From the NCBI GenBank assembly GCA_016719135.1, contig JADKAV010000027.1:1-41502 (forward strand): a stretch of DNA of 41,502 nt, read 5' to 3'. The DNA is from Micrococcales bacterium. GTDB lineage: Bacteria; Actinomycetota; Actinomycetes; S36-B12; UBA10799. The position numbers were made by a program, and so were the translations under genes. The notes under the pieces were generated by a model. It was not told the DNA's origin. It made no database searches and was given only the letters and a program-made list of their open reading frames with translations. Shown here piece by piece: positions 16,919 through 27,299 of this stretch (the stretch's first letter is position 1; each line of letters opens with the position of its first letter).

Positions 16919-18313
16919 ATGGAAAACACATCCACCCGCACCGAACGCGACAGCATGGGCGAGATCGAGGTACCGGCGCAGGCCCTGTGGCGCGCACAGA
17001 CCCAGCGGGCGCTGGAGAACTTCCCGATCAGCGGAACAACACTCGAGCCTGCGCACATCATCGCGATGGCCCGCGTCAAGCAGGCTGCGGCAACGGTCAA
17101 CGCCGACCTCGGGATCATCTCGGCGGATCAGGCGCACGCCATCACGGCGGCCACCGACGAGATCATCCAAGGGGCACACCACGACCACTTCCCGCTGGAC
17201 GTGTACCAGACAGGTTCGGGCACCAGCAGCAACATGAACATGAACGAGGTGCTTGCCTCGCTGGCGGAGCGCACCGGAGTGCGGGTCCACCCCAACGACC
17301 ACGTCAACGCCAGCCAGTCGAGCAACGATACTTTCCCGACCTCCATCCACGTGGCCGCCGTGGAAGCCGTGACCGGCAGGTTGATCCCGGCGCTGGGTGT
17401 CCTGGCGCGATCGTTGGAGGCCAAGGCCGAGCAGTTCGCGGATGCGGTCAAGTCGGGCCGAACCCACCTCATGGATGCCACCCCGGTGACGCTGGGGCAG
17501 GAGTTCGGCGGATACGCCGCCATCGTTCGGCTGGGCATCGAACGTGTCGAAGCCGCTCTGCCACGCGTGGCCGAACTGCCGCTGGGCGGAACCGCGGTGG
17601 GCACCGGGATCAACACCCCTGCCGGCTTCGCGCAAGCCGTCATTTCGCACCTGCGCGAACAGACGGGCTTGCCGTTCACCGAGGCACGCAACCACTTCGA
17701 GGCCCAGGGCGGTCAGGATTCGCTCGTGGAGCTTTCGGGCCAGTTGCGCACCATCGCCGTCGGCCTGATCAAGATCTGCAACGACCTGCGATGGATGGCG
17801 TCAGGACCGACCACGGGTCTGGCGGAGATCCACCTTCCCGACCTGCAGCCCGGCTCCAGCATCATGCCGGGCAAGGTCAACCCGGTCCTGCCGGAGGCCA
17901 CCCTCATGGTCTGCGCACAGGTCATCGGCAACGACGCGACCGTGGCGTACTCCGGAGCCAGCGGCAACTTCGAACTCAACGTGATGATGCCGGTGATGGC
18001 CCGCAACCTCCTGGAGTCGATCAGATTGCTCTCGCAGGTCTGCCCGCTGCTCGCCCATCGCTGCATCGACGGCATCGAAGCCGATGAGCAGCGCATGCTG
18101 CGGTACGCGCAGTCCTCGCCCTCGGTGGTCACCCCGCTGAACAAATACATCGGGTACGAGCAGGCCGCGCGCGTGGCCAAGGCCGCGCTCGCCAACGGCC
18201 GGACCATCCGCGAGCAGGTGCTCGAGATGGGCTTCGTCGACCGCGGCCAACTCAGCGTCGAGCAACTCGACGAGGCGCTCGATGTGTACCGCATGACCAC
18301 GCCGCAGGGCTGA
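16919..18313 (+). CDS. fumC: fumarate hydratase, class II
   Basis: A 464-residue class II fumarase, which interconverts fumarate and malate in the TCA cycle. Family blocks are intact: TGSGTSSNMNMNEV, NASQSSNDTFPTSIH, the SGRTHLMDATPVTLGQE catalytic His block, GTGINTPAGF, and the signature GSSIMPGKVNPV with the mobile-loop Ser. The ATG lacks a ribosome-binding site, but a -10-like TAGCGT ends 7 nt before it, which suggests a leaderless transcript. Its 3' end faces the P-type ATPase gene with only 11 bp between the stops. Confidence 0.95.
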   Translation: MENTSTRTERDSMGEIEVPAQALWRAQTQRALENFPISGTTLEPAHIIAMARVKQAAATVNADLGIISADQAHAITAATDEIIQGAHHDHFPLDVYQTGSGTSSNMNMNEVLASLAERTGVRVHPNDHVNASQSSNDTFPTSIHVAAVEAVTGRLIPALGVLARSLEAKAEQFADAVKSGRTHLMDATPVTLGQEFGGYAAIVRLGIERVEAALPRVAELPLGGTAVGTGINTPAGFAQAVISHLREQTGLPFTEARNHFEAQGGQDSLVELSGQLRTIAVGLIKICNDLRWMASGPTTGLAEIHLPDLQPGSSIMPGKVNPVLPEATLMVCAQVIGNDATVAYSGASGNFELNVMMPVMARNLLESIRLLSQVCPLLAHRCIDGIEADEQRMLRYAQSSPSVVTPLNKYIGYEQAARVAKAALANGRTIREQVLEMGFVDRGQLSVEQLDEALDVYRMTTPQG

Positions 18314-18324
18314 GGCCGAGGGGC

Positions 18325-21030
<2,706 letters not shown>

Positions 21031-21117
21031 GTTGGTCTCCTCGTTGCTGGGGTCACCGCCGTTCTCCACCACAATATGCGCAATTGGCTGCCTGTGTTGG
21101 AGTGCCGGAAGCCATTC

Positions 21118-21984
21118 TCAGGCCATAGGCGTTGCCGGGATCGGCGTGCGCCGACCCGAGCGTTCAGCGCCGATTCCGGCGATGACCACCAGCACCACTC
21201 CCAGGAACTGGGCCGCCTGCGGGATCTGGGCGAGCAGCACAACGCCCCACATCGTGGCGACCGCCGGCTCCAAGGCCATGAGCGTGCCGAACGCTGCAGT
21301 GGTGAGCCTTCGCAGAGCCTGCAGTTCCAGCGTGAACGGAATCACCGGCAGGAGCAACGCCAAACCGATCGCCTGAACCACGACCCAGGGCGTGATGTTC
21401 CCCCACGCCTGCGGCAGGCCGATGAACGTCGTGGCCAGAGCTGCGATCGGAATCGTGATCGCGAGCCCATCGATCCCACTGAAGCGGTCGCCGACCACCT
21501 GCGTCAGCAGGATGTATCCGGCCCAGCCCGTCGCCGCGATGGCCGCGAAGAGCACCCCGACCCAGTCGATGGCGCCGGTCCAGGGCTCGGTCAGCAGGAG
21601 CACGCCGCCGAGTGCGATGACGGGCCAGATCAGGTTGCGGCGGTTCTCGGACCGGAAGACCGCCACGCCCAACGGCCCCAGGAACTCGATCGCGACCGTC
21701 GTGCCCAGGGGGATACGATCGATCGCCGCCAGGAAGAACAACGTCATCGTTCCGGTCATCAGTCCCAGAACCAACGCGATCCGCAGGTCTGCGGGCCGGT
21801 AATCCGCCAGCCGTGGCCGCGCGATCGCGATGAAGATCAGACCGCCGAAGAGCAGTCGCAACCAACCGGTGCCACCTGTTCCCACTGCGTCGAACAGTCT
21901 GGTCGACAGGGCGGCACCCAGCTGGATGATGACGATGGCGGTGACAGCCAGCGTCCAGGCGGGTGCTCGGTCAGTGACGTGCAT
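21118..21984 (-). CDS. DMT/EamA-family exporter, RhtA-like
   Basis: A 288-residue inner-membrane protein with about ten hydrophobic helices in two EamA repeats. The glycine-rich GTGWLRLLFGGLIFIAIARP, and GTTVAIEFLGPLGVAVF in the first repeat, are patterns of the RhtA branch, which exports threonine/homoserine and related amino acids. It overlaps the aminotransferase gene by 14 nt and is the last gene of the ornithine cyclodeaminase-like/aminotransferase/exporter operon. This suggests that it moves the substrate or product of those enzymes. Direction and substrate are inferred. Confidence 0.85.
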   Translation of the reverse strand: MHVTDRAPAWTLAVTAIVIIQLGAALSTRLFDAVGTGGTGWLRLLFGGLIFIAIARPRLADYRPADLRIALVLGLMTGTMTLFFLAAIDRIPLGTTVAIEFLGPLGVAVFRSENRRNLIWPVIALGGVLLLTEPWTGAIDWVGVLFAAIAATGWAGYILLTQVVGDRFSGIDGLAITIPIAALATTFIGLPQAWGNITPWVVVQAIGLALLLPVIPFTLELQALRRLTTAAFGTLMALEPAVATMWGVVLLAQIPQAAQFLGVVLVVIAGIGAERSGRRTPIPATPMA

Positions 21985-23098
21985 GAGCGGTCAGGAAGTC
22001 ACCCATGCGCCCGAGTCCCTCGATGAGAATCTTCGGGTTGTTGGCGTAGCCGATCCGCAGATACCCCTCGATGTCCAAGGCACTGCCGGGGGTGAGCATG
22101 ACACCGGTCTGTTCGACGAGTTCCACGCACAACTGGCGCGACGGCACGTCGAGGTCGTATCCGAGCAGCGCAGTGGTGCCCGACCGCGGCTTGACGTAGT
22201 GCACCAGCGGATGTGCGGTGACCCATTCGTCCAGGATCGCGAGGTTGCCTCGGACGATTTCCCGGTTGCGGGTCAGGATGGCATCCTTGGCCTCCAGCGC
22301 CAGGCTCGCGAAGTAGTCGTCGATCATGCCCACACTGATGGTGTTGTAGTCGCGGTGGACCGACACGGCCGCGATCACCTCGGCGGGCGCGACGAGCCAC
22401 CCGAGCCGCAGGCCCGCCAGGGAGAACGCCTTCGACATACTCCCGGTGCTGATGCCGGCCTCGTAGATGTCGGCGATCGATGCGGTGGTTCCGGAACCCT
22501 GCTGGTTCAGCCCGCGGTACACCTCGTCGGCCAGGATGTAGGCCCCGGCCTGGCGTGCGATCTCGGTGATCTGACCCAGCATCGCCTCATCCATCAGCGA
22601 ACCCGTCGGATTGTTCGGATTGCTGAACGCGATCAGTTTTGCGTGGGTTCCCACCAGCGCCCGCAATTCATCGAGGTCGGGCAAGAAGCCGTTCTCCTCG
22701 CGCAAACGCAGCAAGCGGACATCGGCGCCGATCGAGGCGGGGATCGAGTAGTGCTGCTGATAGGTGGGCACAAGCGCCACAACCCGGTCGCCCGGCTCGA
22801 CGAGTGCCTGATGGACCAGCGCATTGGCACCGATCGCACCGTGCGTGACCAGCACATCGGCTGGGCCCTGCCGGCTGTAGAGTGCCGCGATCGCGGTCCG
22901 CAAACGTTGCGACCCTTCGATCGCTCCGTAGGTCAGGTGCATGCTGAGCAGGTCGTCGGAGAACACTTCCCGGGCACCGACGATGTCGAGCAGTTGCGCT
23001 ACGGTCAGCGACTCGACGCAGGTCTCCGCGAGGTTGTAGGCACACCGCGTCTCGTATTCGTTCATCCACATCTCAACGCCGAACGGTTCGATTCTCAT
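21971..23098 (-). CDS. PLP-dependent aminotransferase, class I/II
   Basis: A 375-residue fold-type I PLP enzyme. It has the NPNNPTG motif (160-166), the pyridine-nitrogen Asp in LADEVYRGL (about 189-197) and the Schiff-base Lys223 in STGSMSKAFSLAGLRLGW, plus a C-terminal Arg-bearing LRIGYAN segment. The closest pattern that I recall is the group annotated as aminotransferases or capreomycidine-synthase-like proteins, but the substrate cannot be assigned. The start overlaps the stop of the ornithine cyclodeaminase-like gene (ATGA), so the enzymes are made together and may act on one amino acid. Confidence 0.88.
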   Translation of the reverse strand: MRIEPFGVEMWMNEYETRCAYNLAETCVESLTVAQLLDIVGAREVFSDDLLSMHLTYGAIEGSQRLRTAIAALYSRQGPADVLVTHGAIGANALVHQALVEPGDRVVALVPTYQQHYSIPASIGADVRLLRLREENGFLPDLDELRALVGTHAKLIAFSNPNNPTGSLMDEAMLGQITEIARQAGAYILADEVYRGLNQQGSGTTASIADIYEAGISTGSMSKAFSLAGLRLGWLVAPAEVIAAVSVHRDYNTISVGMIDDYFASLALEAKDAILTRNREIVRGNLAILDEWVTAHPLVHYVKPRSGTTALLGYDLDVPSRQLCVELVEQTGVMLTPGSALDIEGYLRIGYANNPKILIEGLGRMGDFLTAHARH

Positions 23099-24012
23099 GA
23101 GGTCCTCCCGAGGGCTACCAGTGCGACGGCGGCGTCTTCGATACCGAGTCCGACCGACCGGAAGAAGACCGGCCTTGACCGGCTCGGCGGGTCGTCGCGC
23201 CCGTCGAGCAGGCCGGGCAGATCACCGCGCACGCCATCGACGCTGAAGCCATGCTCATCAGCGGCGATGACGAAGTCCCCGGCCGCCGCCATCGCCGCCG
23301 GGCGGTAGTCGCAATAGACATCCAGGGCCGACAGTGCCGCGGGGTCGATCTCGTGCGCACGTGGAGCATTCGTCGAGATCGATGTGACGACGGTTGCCGG
23401 TGGCAGCCCAACGATGTCGATCACCGGTTGGGCTGCCGATGTGCACAACATCACCACATCCGCGTCCGCCACCGCCGATGCCGCGGTATCGCTCACGGTG
23501 ATCTCACCGGTGAACGCCGCAGGATCGACTGCGCCCGGTGCGTAAACGCTGACTTGTTCGAACGCACGGACCTGTCTGGCATAGCGGACATGCGCCTGCG
23601 CCAGCGGGCCGGCGCCGATCACCGCGAGGCGCTTGGCGTCCGAGGGTGCCAGCAGGTCGACGGCCAGCACGGATGTCGCTGCGGTGCGGTGAGCCGTCAG
23701 TGCCTTCGCGTCGATCAGCAGCACCGGGTCACCAGTTTCCAAGCTCACGAGCATCGTCCACGCGGTGACCGTCGCGGGTCCGCCGCTGCGCGGCAGATAT
23801 GGCGACATCTTCAGGGCGTAGACCCCGGCCTCAGGCAGAACGGCCTGGTAGACAATGACGTCACCGCCGTCGGGAAAGGGTGTAACGATCTGGACCGGCT
23901 GGACCGCGCGACCGCTGCCCAGTTCGGTGAACGCCGAGCGGACGGCCGCAAGTACGGACCGTTCGTCGAGCTTCGCCACTGCATCGCCCGGTACTACCTT
24001 TGGAGTGCTCAT
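23095..24012 (-). CDS. ornithine cyclodeaminase/mu-crystallin family protein
   Basis: A 305-residue member of the OCD/CRYM/alanine-dehydrogenase family. These NAD(P)-dependent enzymes act on amino acids or cyclic imines. Visible parts are the substrate-binding YALKMSPYLPRSGGP, the family block LLIDAKALTAHRTAATSVLA, and the Rossmann nucleotide site VIGAGPLAQAHVRYA. ATG 24012 is the only good start. It lies one base from the palindrome at 24014 and has no ribosome-binding site, so the mRNA is probably leaderless. A longer open frame antisense to the regulator is rejected. The reaction could be deamination, imine reduction or dehydrogenation. Confidence 0.87.
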   Translation of the reverse strand: MSTPKVVPGDAVAKLDERSVLAAVRSAFTELGSGRAVQPVQIVTPFPDGGDVIVYQAVLPEAGVYALKMSPYLPRSGGPATVTAWTMLVSLETGDPVLLIDAKALTAHRTAATSVLAVDLLAPSDAKRLAVIGAGPLAQAHVRYARQVRAFEQVSVYAPGAVDPAAFTGEITVSDTAASAVADADVVMLCTSAAQPVIDIVGLPPATVVTSISTNAPRAHEIDPAALSALDVYCDYRPAAMAAAGDFVIAADEHGFSVDGVRGDLPGLLDGRDDPPSRSRPVFFRSVGLGIEDAAVALVALGRTS

Positions 24013-24013
24013 G

Positions 24014-24033
24014 GTGAGCAGTATACTGCTCAC
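24014..24033. promoter_or_regulatory. perfect 20-bp palindrome acting as bidirectional promoter and operator
   Basis: The palindrome (core TGAGCAGTATACTGCTCA) fills the 21-bp gap between the divergent start codons of the OCD-like gene (ATG 24012-24010) and the XRE-cupin gene (ATG 24034). It contains a TATACT -10 box on each strand, at 24022-24027 on plus and 24025-24020 on minus. These end 6 nt and 7 nt before the respective ATG codons. A -35-like TTGGAG at 24000-24005 is 16 bp upstream of the plus-strand box. No ribosome-binding site fits on either side. One bound XRE dimer would shut both promoters. Confidence 0.8.
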
Positions 24034-24648
24034 ATGGGACTGTCTTTGGAGCAGACGCCGCTGGCCGAGCAAGGCCCGTCGGAGCCCTCGACCTCCCGCT
24101 TCCTGATCCGCGTCGGTCAACAGATCCGACTTCGGCGCAAGGAACTCGACCTCACTGTTCAAGAACTGGCAGACCGGGCCGGCATCAGTCGGCGCATGCT
24201 CACCCAGATCGAGCTCGGACAGGCCAACCCGAGTCTGATCACCGTGGACAGTGTTGCGCACGCGTTGAACACCGACTTCGTCTCACTCGCGCGCGACGAC
24301 AGCCCCGACCGCCTGCTGGTCAACGGCCCCGACGACGCCGTCGTCGTGTGGTCCTCGGCGTTGGGCAGCCGCGCAGTGCTGCACGTGGCCACCACCTGCG
24401 AGCCTCCGGCGGAACTGTGGACCTGGACCCTCGAACCCAACGACGTCTACCAAGCCGAAGCCGATCCCGCCGGCAGCCAGGAACTCTATGTCGTCCTTTC
24501 GGGCAGGCTCACCGTCTGCGCCGAGGGTATGGACAGCGTCACCCTGCCAGTGGGGGCATCGGCTCGGCTGTCCACGGACCTGCGCTACCGCTACGAGAAC
24601 CGCACGTCGCGGCCCGTGAGATTTGTGCACGTAACACAAATCACCTGA
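24034..24648 (+). CDS. XRE-family regulator with C-terminal cupin domain
   Basis: A 204-residue regulator. Residues about 26-80 form an XRE helix-turn-helix (RLRRKELDLTVQELADRAG, ISRRMLTQIELGQANPS). The C-terminal region, from about 130 (YQAEADPAGSQELYVVLSGRLTV), is a cupin barrel that would sense a small ligand. This architecture often controls amino acid or polyamine metabolism. It is divergent from the OCD-like/aminotransferase/exporter operon and probably represses both itself and that operon at the 24014 palindrome. The ATG follows the palindrome directly, so translation is probably leaderless. Confidence 0.9.
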   Translation: MGLSLEQTPLAEQGPSEPSTSRFLIRVGQQIRLRRKELDLTVQELADRAGISRRMLTQIELGQANPSLITVDSVAHALNTDFVSLARDDSPDRLLVNGPDDAVVVWSSALGSRAVLHVATTCEPPAELWTWTLEPNDVYQAEADPAGSQELYVVLSGRLTVCAEGMDSVTLPVGASARLSTDLRYRYENRTSRPVRFVHVTQIT

Positions 24649-24844
24649 TCGTCCCCGTCCTGTCCTGAGGAGCCCCAATCAGCAGGGCGGGGACTTCCCC
24701 GAACGGCGGGATCCAACCGGAGCACCCAGCGCGCACCCGCCAGACCTGCCTTGGCAGAACAGCTCTGGAATCCAGACGGACCCCGAAACAACCAACCAAC
24801 TCGACACCCAGGCACCGACCACCGCCACCACGTACGCTGGCGCC

Positions 24845-25132
24845 ATGTCCTACGTCGTCGTCAACTCCCTGACCGTTCCCGAAGACCAAGCCGCCACGCT
24901 CGAATCCCGGTTCGCGGCACGCAAGGGCGCAGTGGATCAGGCACCCGGGTTCGAGCACTTCGAACTCCTGCGTCCGGTCAGTGGCACCGACACCTACCTC
25001 GTCTACACGCGCTGGGACAGCCCCGAGTCCTACCAGGCATGGCGGGAATCGCAGGAATTCGCAGCCGGCCATGGCGGGCAGAACCGTCCGGCGGCCACCG
25101 GTTCGGCGATCTGGGAGTTCGAGGTCGTCTGA
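24845..25132 (+). CDS. MhuD-like heme-degrading monooxygenase (ABM fold)
   Basis: A 95-residue ferredoxin-like ABM-fold protein resembling mycobacterial MhuD over its whole length (N-terminal VVVNSLTVP, GFEHFELLRPV, WDSPESYQAW, ATGSAIWEFEVV). MhuD binds heme through His75 and uses Asn7 and Trp66. Here Asn7 and Trp66 are kept, but position 75 is Gly and the only nearby His is residue 76 (EFAAGHGG). This may be a register shift or a changed heme site. A -10-like TACGCT ends 6 nt before the ATG and there is no ribosome-binding site, which suggests a leaderless mRNA. The 196-bp gap upstream holds no gene that I can recognise. Confidence 0.8.
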   Translation: MSYVVVNSLTVPEDQAATLESRFAARKGAVDQAPGFEHFELLRPVSGTDTYLVYTRWDSPESYQAWRESQEFAAGHGGQNRPAATGSAIWEFEVV

Positions 25133-25146
25133 ACCCGAGAGCGCAG

Positions 25147-25577
25147 GTGCCCACAACGGCCGCCGGATCCATCGCCACCGTGGCGCGGTGGGTCCTGGCC
25201 GCTTTCATGGCCGTCGCCGGCATCGGTCACTTCGTCAGCGCTGACACGTTCTTGGCGCAGGTTCCCCGTGGATGCCGGCACCCGAGGCAGTCGTCGCGGT
25301 CTCCGGGGTGATCGAGTTGGGTTTCGCCGCTGCCTTGGTGGCCCTTCCCCGATGGCGCGTGCAGGTCGGCTGGCTATTGGCCGCATTCTTCGTCGCCGTC
25401 TTTCCCGGCAACGTCTCCCAGTTCCTGACGCAGACCGACGCGTTCGGTCTCGACTCCGACGCCAGCCGCGCGATCCGACTGCTGTTCCAGCCCCTACTCG
25501 TCGCCTGGGCGCTGTGGTGCACCGGGGCGTGGCACGCATGGCGCGTTCGCCGACGCGATCATCGCCCGTTCACCTGA
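25147..25577 (+). pseudogene. DoxX-like membrane protein, single frameshift
   Basis: A small four-helix DoxX-family membrane protein is split by one frame change. The first part, from GTG 25147, reads through VARWVLAAFMAVAGIGHFVS to FLAQVP near 25270. The family sequence then continues in the -1 frame as MPAPEAVVAVSGVIELGFAA and ends at 25577. Adding one C to the CCCC run near 25263-25266 restores a continuous QVPPWMPAPE junction. Except for that base the gene is well preserved, so this is either a recent mutation or a homopolymer error in the sequence. It follows the MhuD-like gene by 14 bp. Confidence 0.75.
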
Positions 25578-25668
25578 ATCCCGCGCCAACCACTGCATCC
25601 CCGAGGAACCCGAGGCTAGGCTTCCGGCATTCCGCCCACGCGCGGACCGGCGGCGAAGGAATTCGGTC

Positions 25669-27147
25669 ATGGCACACAGCACACCTGACAAACCCGCAAT
25701 CACAAGAACAGCCCTGAGCCTGCTGGTTGCACTGTTCCTGGGATTGAGCCTGGCCGCCTCCCCCGCGGCAGCTGCCGACCCGCAGCCGTCGGTGGTCTTC
25801 CTCGGCGACTCGGTCACCGCCGGGTTCGGCTTCTTCGGACAGAAGGAGAACGCGAAGAACATCACCGGCACGGTCAACAATCCCTTCCCCAGCAGCTGGA
25901 ACCTCGGCGACAACGCCCTGTCCGACTGCAGCCCCGGGGACGGAACCCCGATCGACCAATGCAGCAACAACAACTTCAACGGCGAGCCCTGGAATGCGGG
26001 CCCGTGGAAGGCCGGACCCAAGGCGCCCAACGTCGCGTACTCCTACCAGATCGCCGGCAGCCAGGACCCGGGCAATGCCGCCCCGGTGGAGAACTGGGCG
26101 GTGACCGGTTCAACTCCTGCGCAGTGGGACACCGGCGGCCCGTTCAACTCCCAGCTGAACACGATCAAGGACACCCATGTGGTCATGACGCTGGGCGCGA
26201 ACCCGATCCTGTCCAGCATGCTGCAGATCAAACTGGCCCTGGTTCCGGTCACCAACGGGGCTTGTGCGGATTCCACTCAGTGGCTGGGGTGGACGGGTTG
26301 GTGGGCCTACCCGGTCTCGCACGTCGTGGACTGCGCGGACCAGCAGTGGGCGCAGAACCAGCAGACACCGCACCTCGAGAACGTGTACAAGACGCTGCTG
26401 AAGAACAACAACAAGGTCCTCGCTCTGAGCTACTACCGCACGTGCCCGTGGTCGTTCGGCAACTGGCAGCCGGAGGGCAACGTTGCCAAAGGCCCGGCGG
26501 CCGGAAACCCCTGCCCCTCGCAGAAGCAGAAGGTCTCGGAGTGCAGCAACTGCCCGGTCAAGGGTTCGACCACGCAGTACGCACAGGCGATGGCCGTGCA
26601 GGACGCCATGAACGCCAAGATCGCGGCGGCCGTCGGTGAGGTTCAGCAGTGGGCCAAGACCCAACCGGGCATCGACCCCGCCGACCTGCAACTGGCGATC
26701 CCCAACCAGAGCGCCTGGGAGCAGCATCAGGCGTGGAGCAACGATCCCTGGGTCTTCAAGAACGACACCTGGATACACCCGAGCAAGGCCGGGCACGCGC
26801 AGCTGGCCAACACGGTGACCACCGCCATGTGCTCGGCATTCGGGCAGTGGTGCGGCGAGCAGCCCGCGTGGGATCCGACCCCCACCGTGGCCGCCGCCGT
26901 CGTCCCGCAGAAGATCAAGGGGTCGATCCCGAAGCGGATGACGAACAAGAGCCGCGAGGACCTTCCCCACCGGACCAAGCAGAAGAACGCGGTCGGCTGG
27001 GACTCCAAGACGCCCAAGCGCTGTGACATTTTCGAAGGCGACCTCGTGACGTTCGGCAAAGACGGCAAGTGCAAGCTCGTCGCGAACGCCTTCCGCAGCG
27101 GCAAGGAGAAGGCCATGACCAAGAGGTTCACGGTCAAGGTCAAGTAG
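25669..27147 (+). CDS. secreted SGNH/GDSL hydrolase with C-terminal extension
   Basis: A 492-residue exported protein. A signal peptide is clear (about 1-36: basic start, hydrophobic core, ASPAAAA cleavage region). The SGNH blocks follow: VVFLGDSVTAGFG, ENWAVTGSTPAQW, TLGANPI, and a C-terminal NDTWIHPSKAGHAQLA. In the last block the Asp is four residues before the His rather than the usual three. Six or more cysteines lie in a long insert (residues about 190-310). After about residue 400 a basic, beta-rich tail of some 90 residues may bind the cell wall. A GAAGGA site lies 8 nt before the ATG. The substrate is unknown. Confidence 0.83.
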   Translation: MAHSTPDKPAITRTALSLLVALFLGLSLAASPAAAADPQPSVVFLGDSVTAGFGFFGQKENAKNITGTVNNPFPSSWNLGDNALSDCSPGDGTPIDQCSNNNFNGEPWNAGPWKAGPKAPNVAYSYQIAGSQDPGNAAPVENWAVTGSTPAQWDTGGPFNSQLNTIKDTHVVMTLGANPILSSMLQIKLALVPVTNGACADSTQWLGWTGWWAYPVSHVVDCADQQWAQNQQTPHLENVYKTLLKNNNKVLALSYYRTCPWSFGNWQPEGNVAKGPAAGNPCPSQKQKVSECSNCPVKGSTTQYAQAMAVQDAMNAKIAAAVGEVQQWAKTQPGIDPADLQLAIPNQSAWEQHQAWSNDPWVFKNDTWIHPSKAGHAQLANTVTTAMCSAFGQWCGEQPAWDPTPTVAAAVVPQKIKGSIPKRMTNKSREDLPHRTKQKNAVGWDSKTPKRCDIFEGDLVTFGKDGKCKLVANAFRSGKEKAMTKRFTVKVK

Positions 27148-27299
27148 GTTCTGCTCCGCTGGCTGCGGCAACGTCGCTGGCTGAAGCCGCGCAGCCGATC
27201 TGGCGGTCTGCACATACCGCGGCGGGCCCCGACCATAGGATTGAGCCACCAAGTCCGGCAGTAGTCGGCTGCCGGCGCAAGAGACAAGGTTTCGCGCCC

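Noticed and set aside
15263..17695. extension of the polyphosphate phosphotransferase to 810 residues
   Set aside because: The extra N-terminus is antisense to fumC. A GTG at 16744 with a strong ribosome-binding site and the family start fits better.
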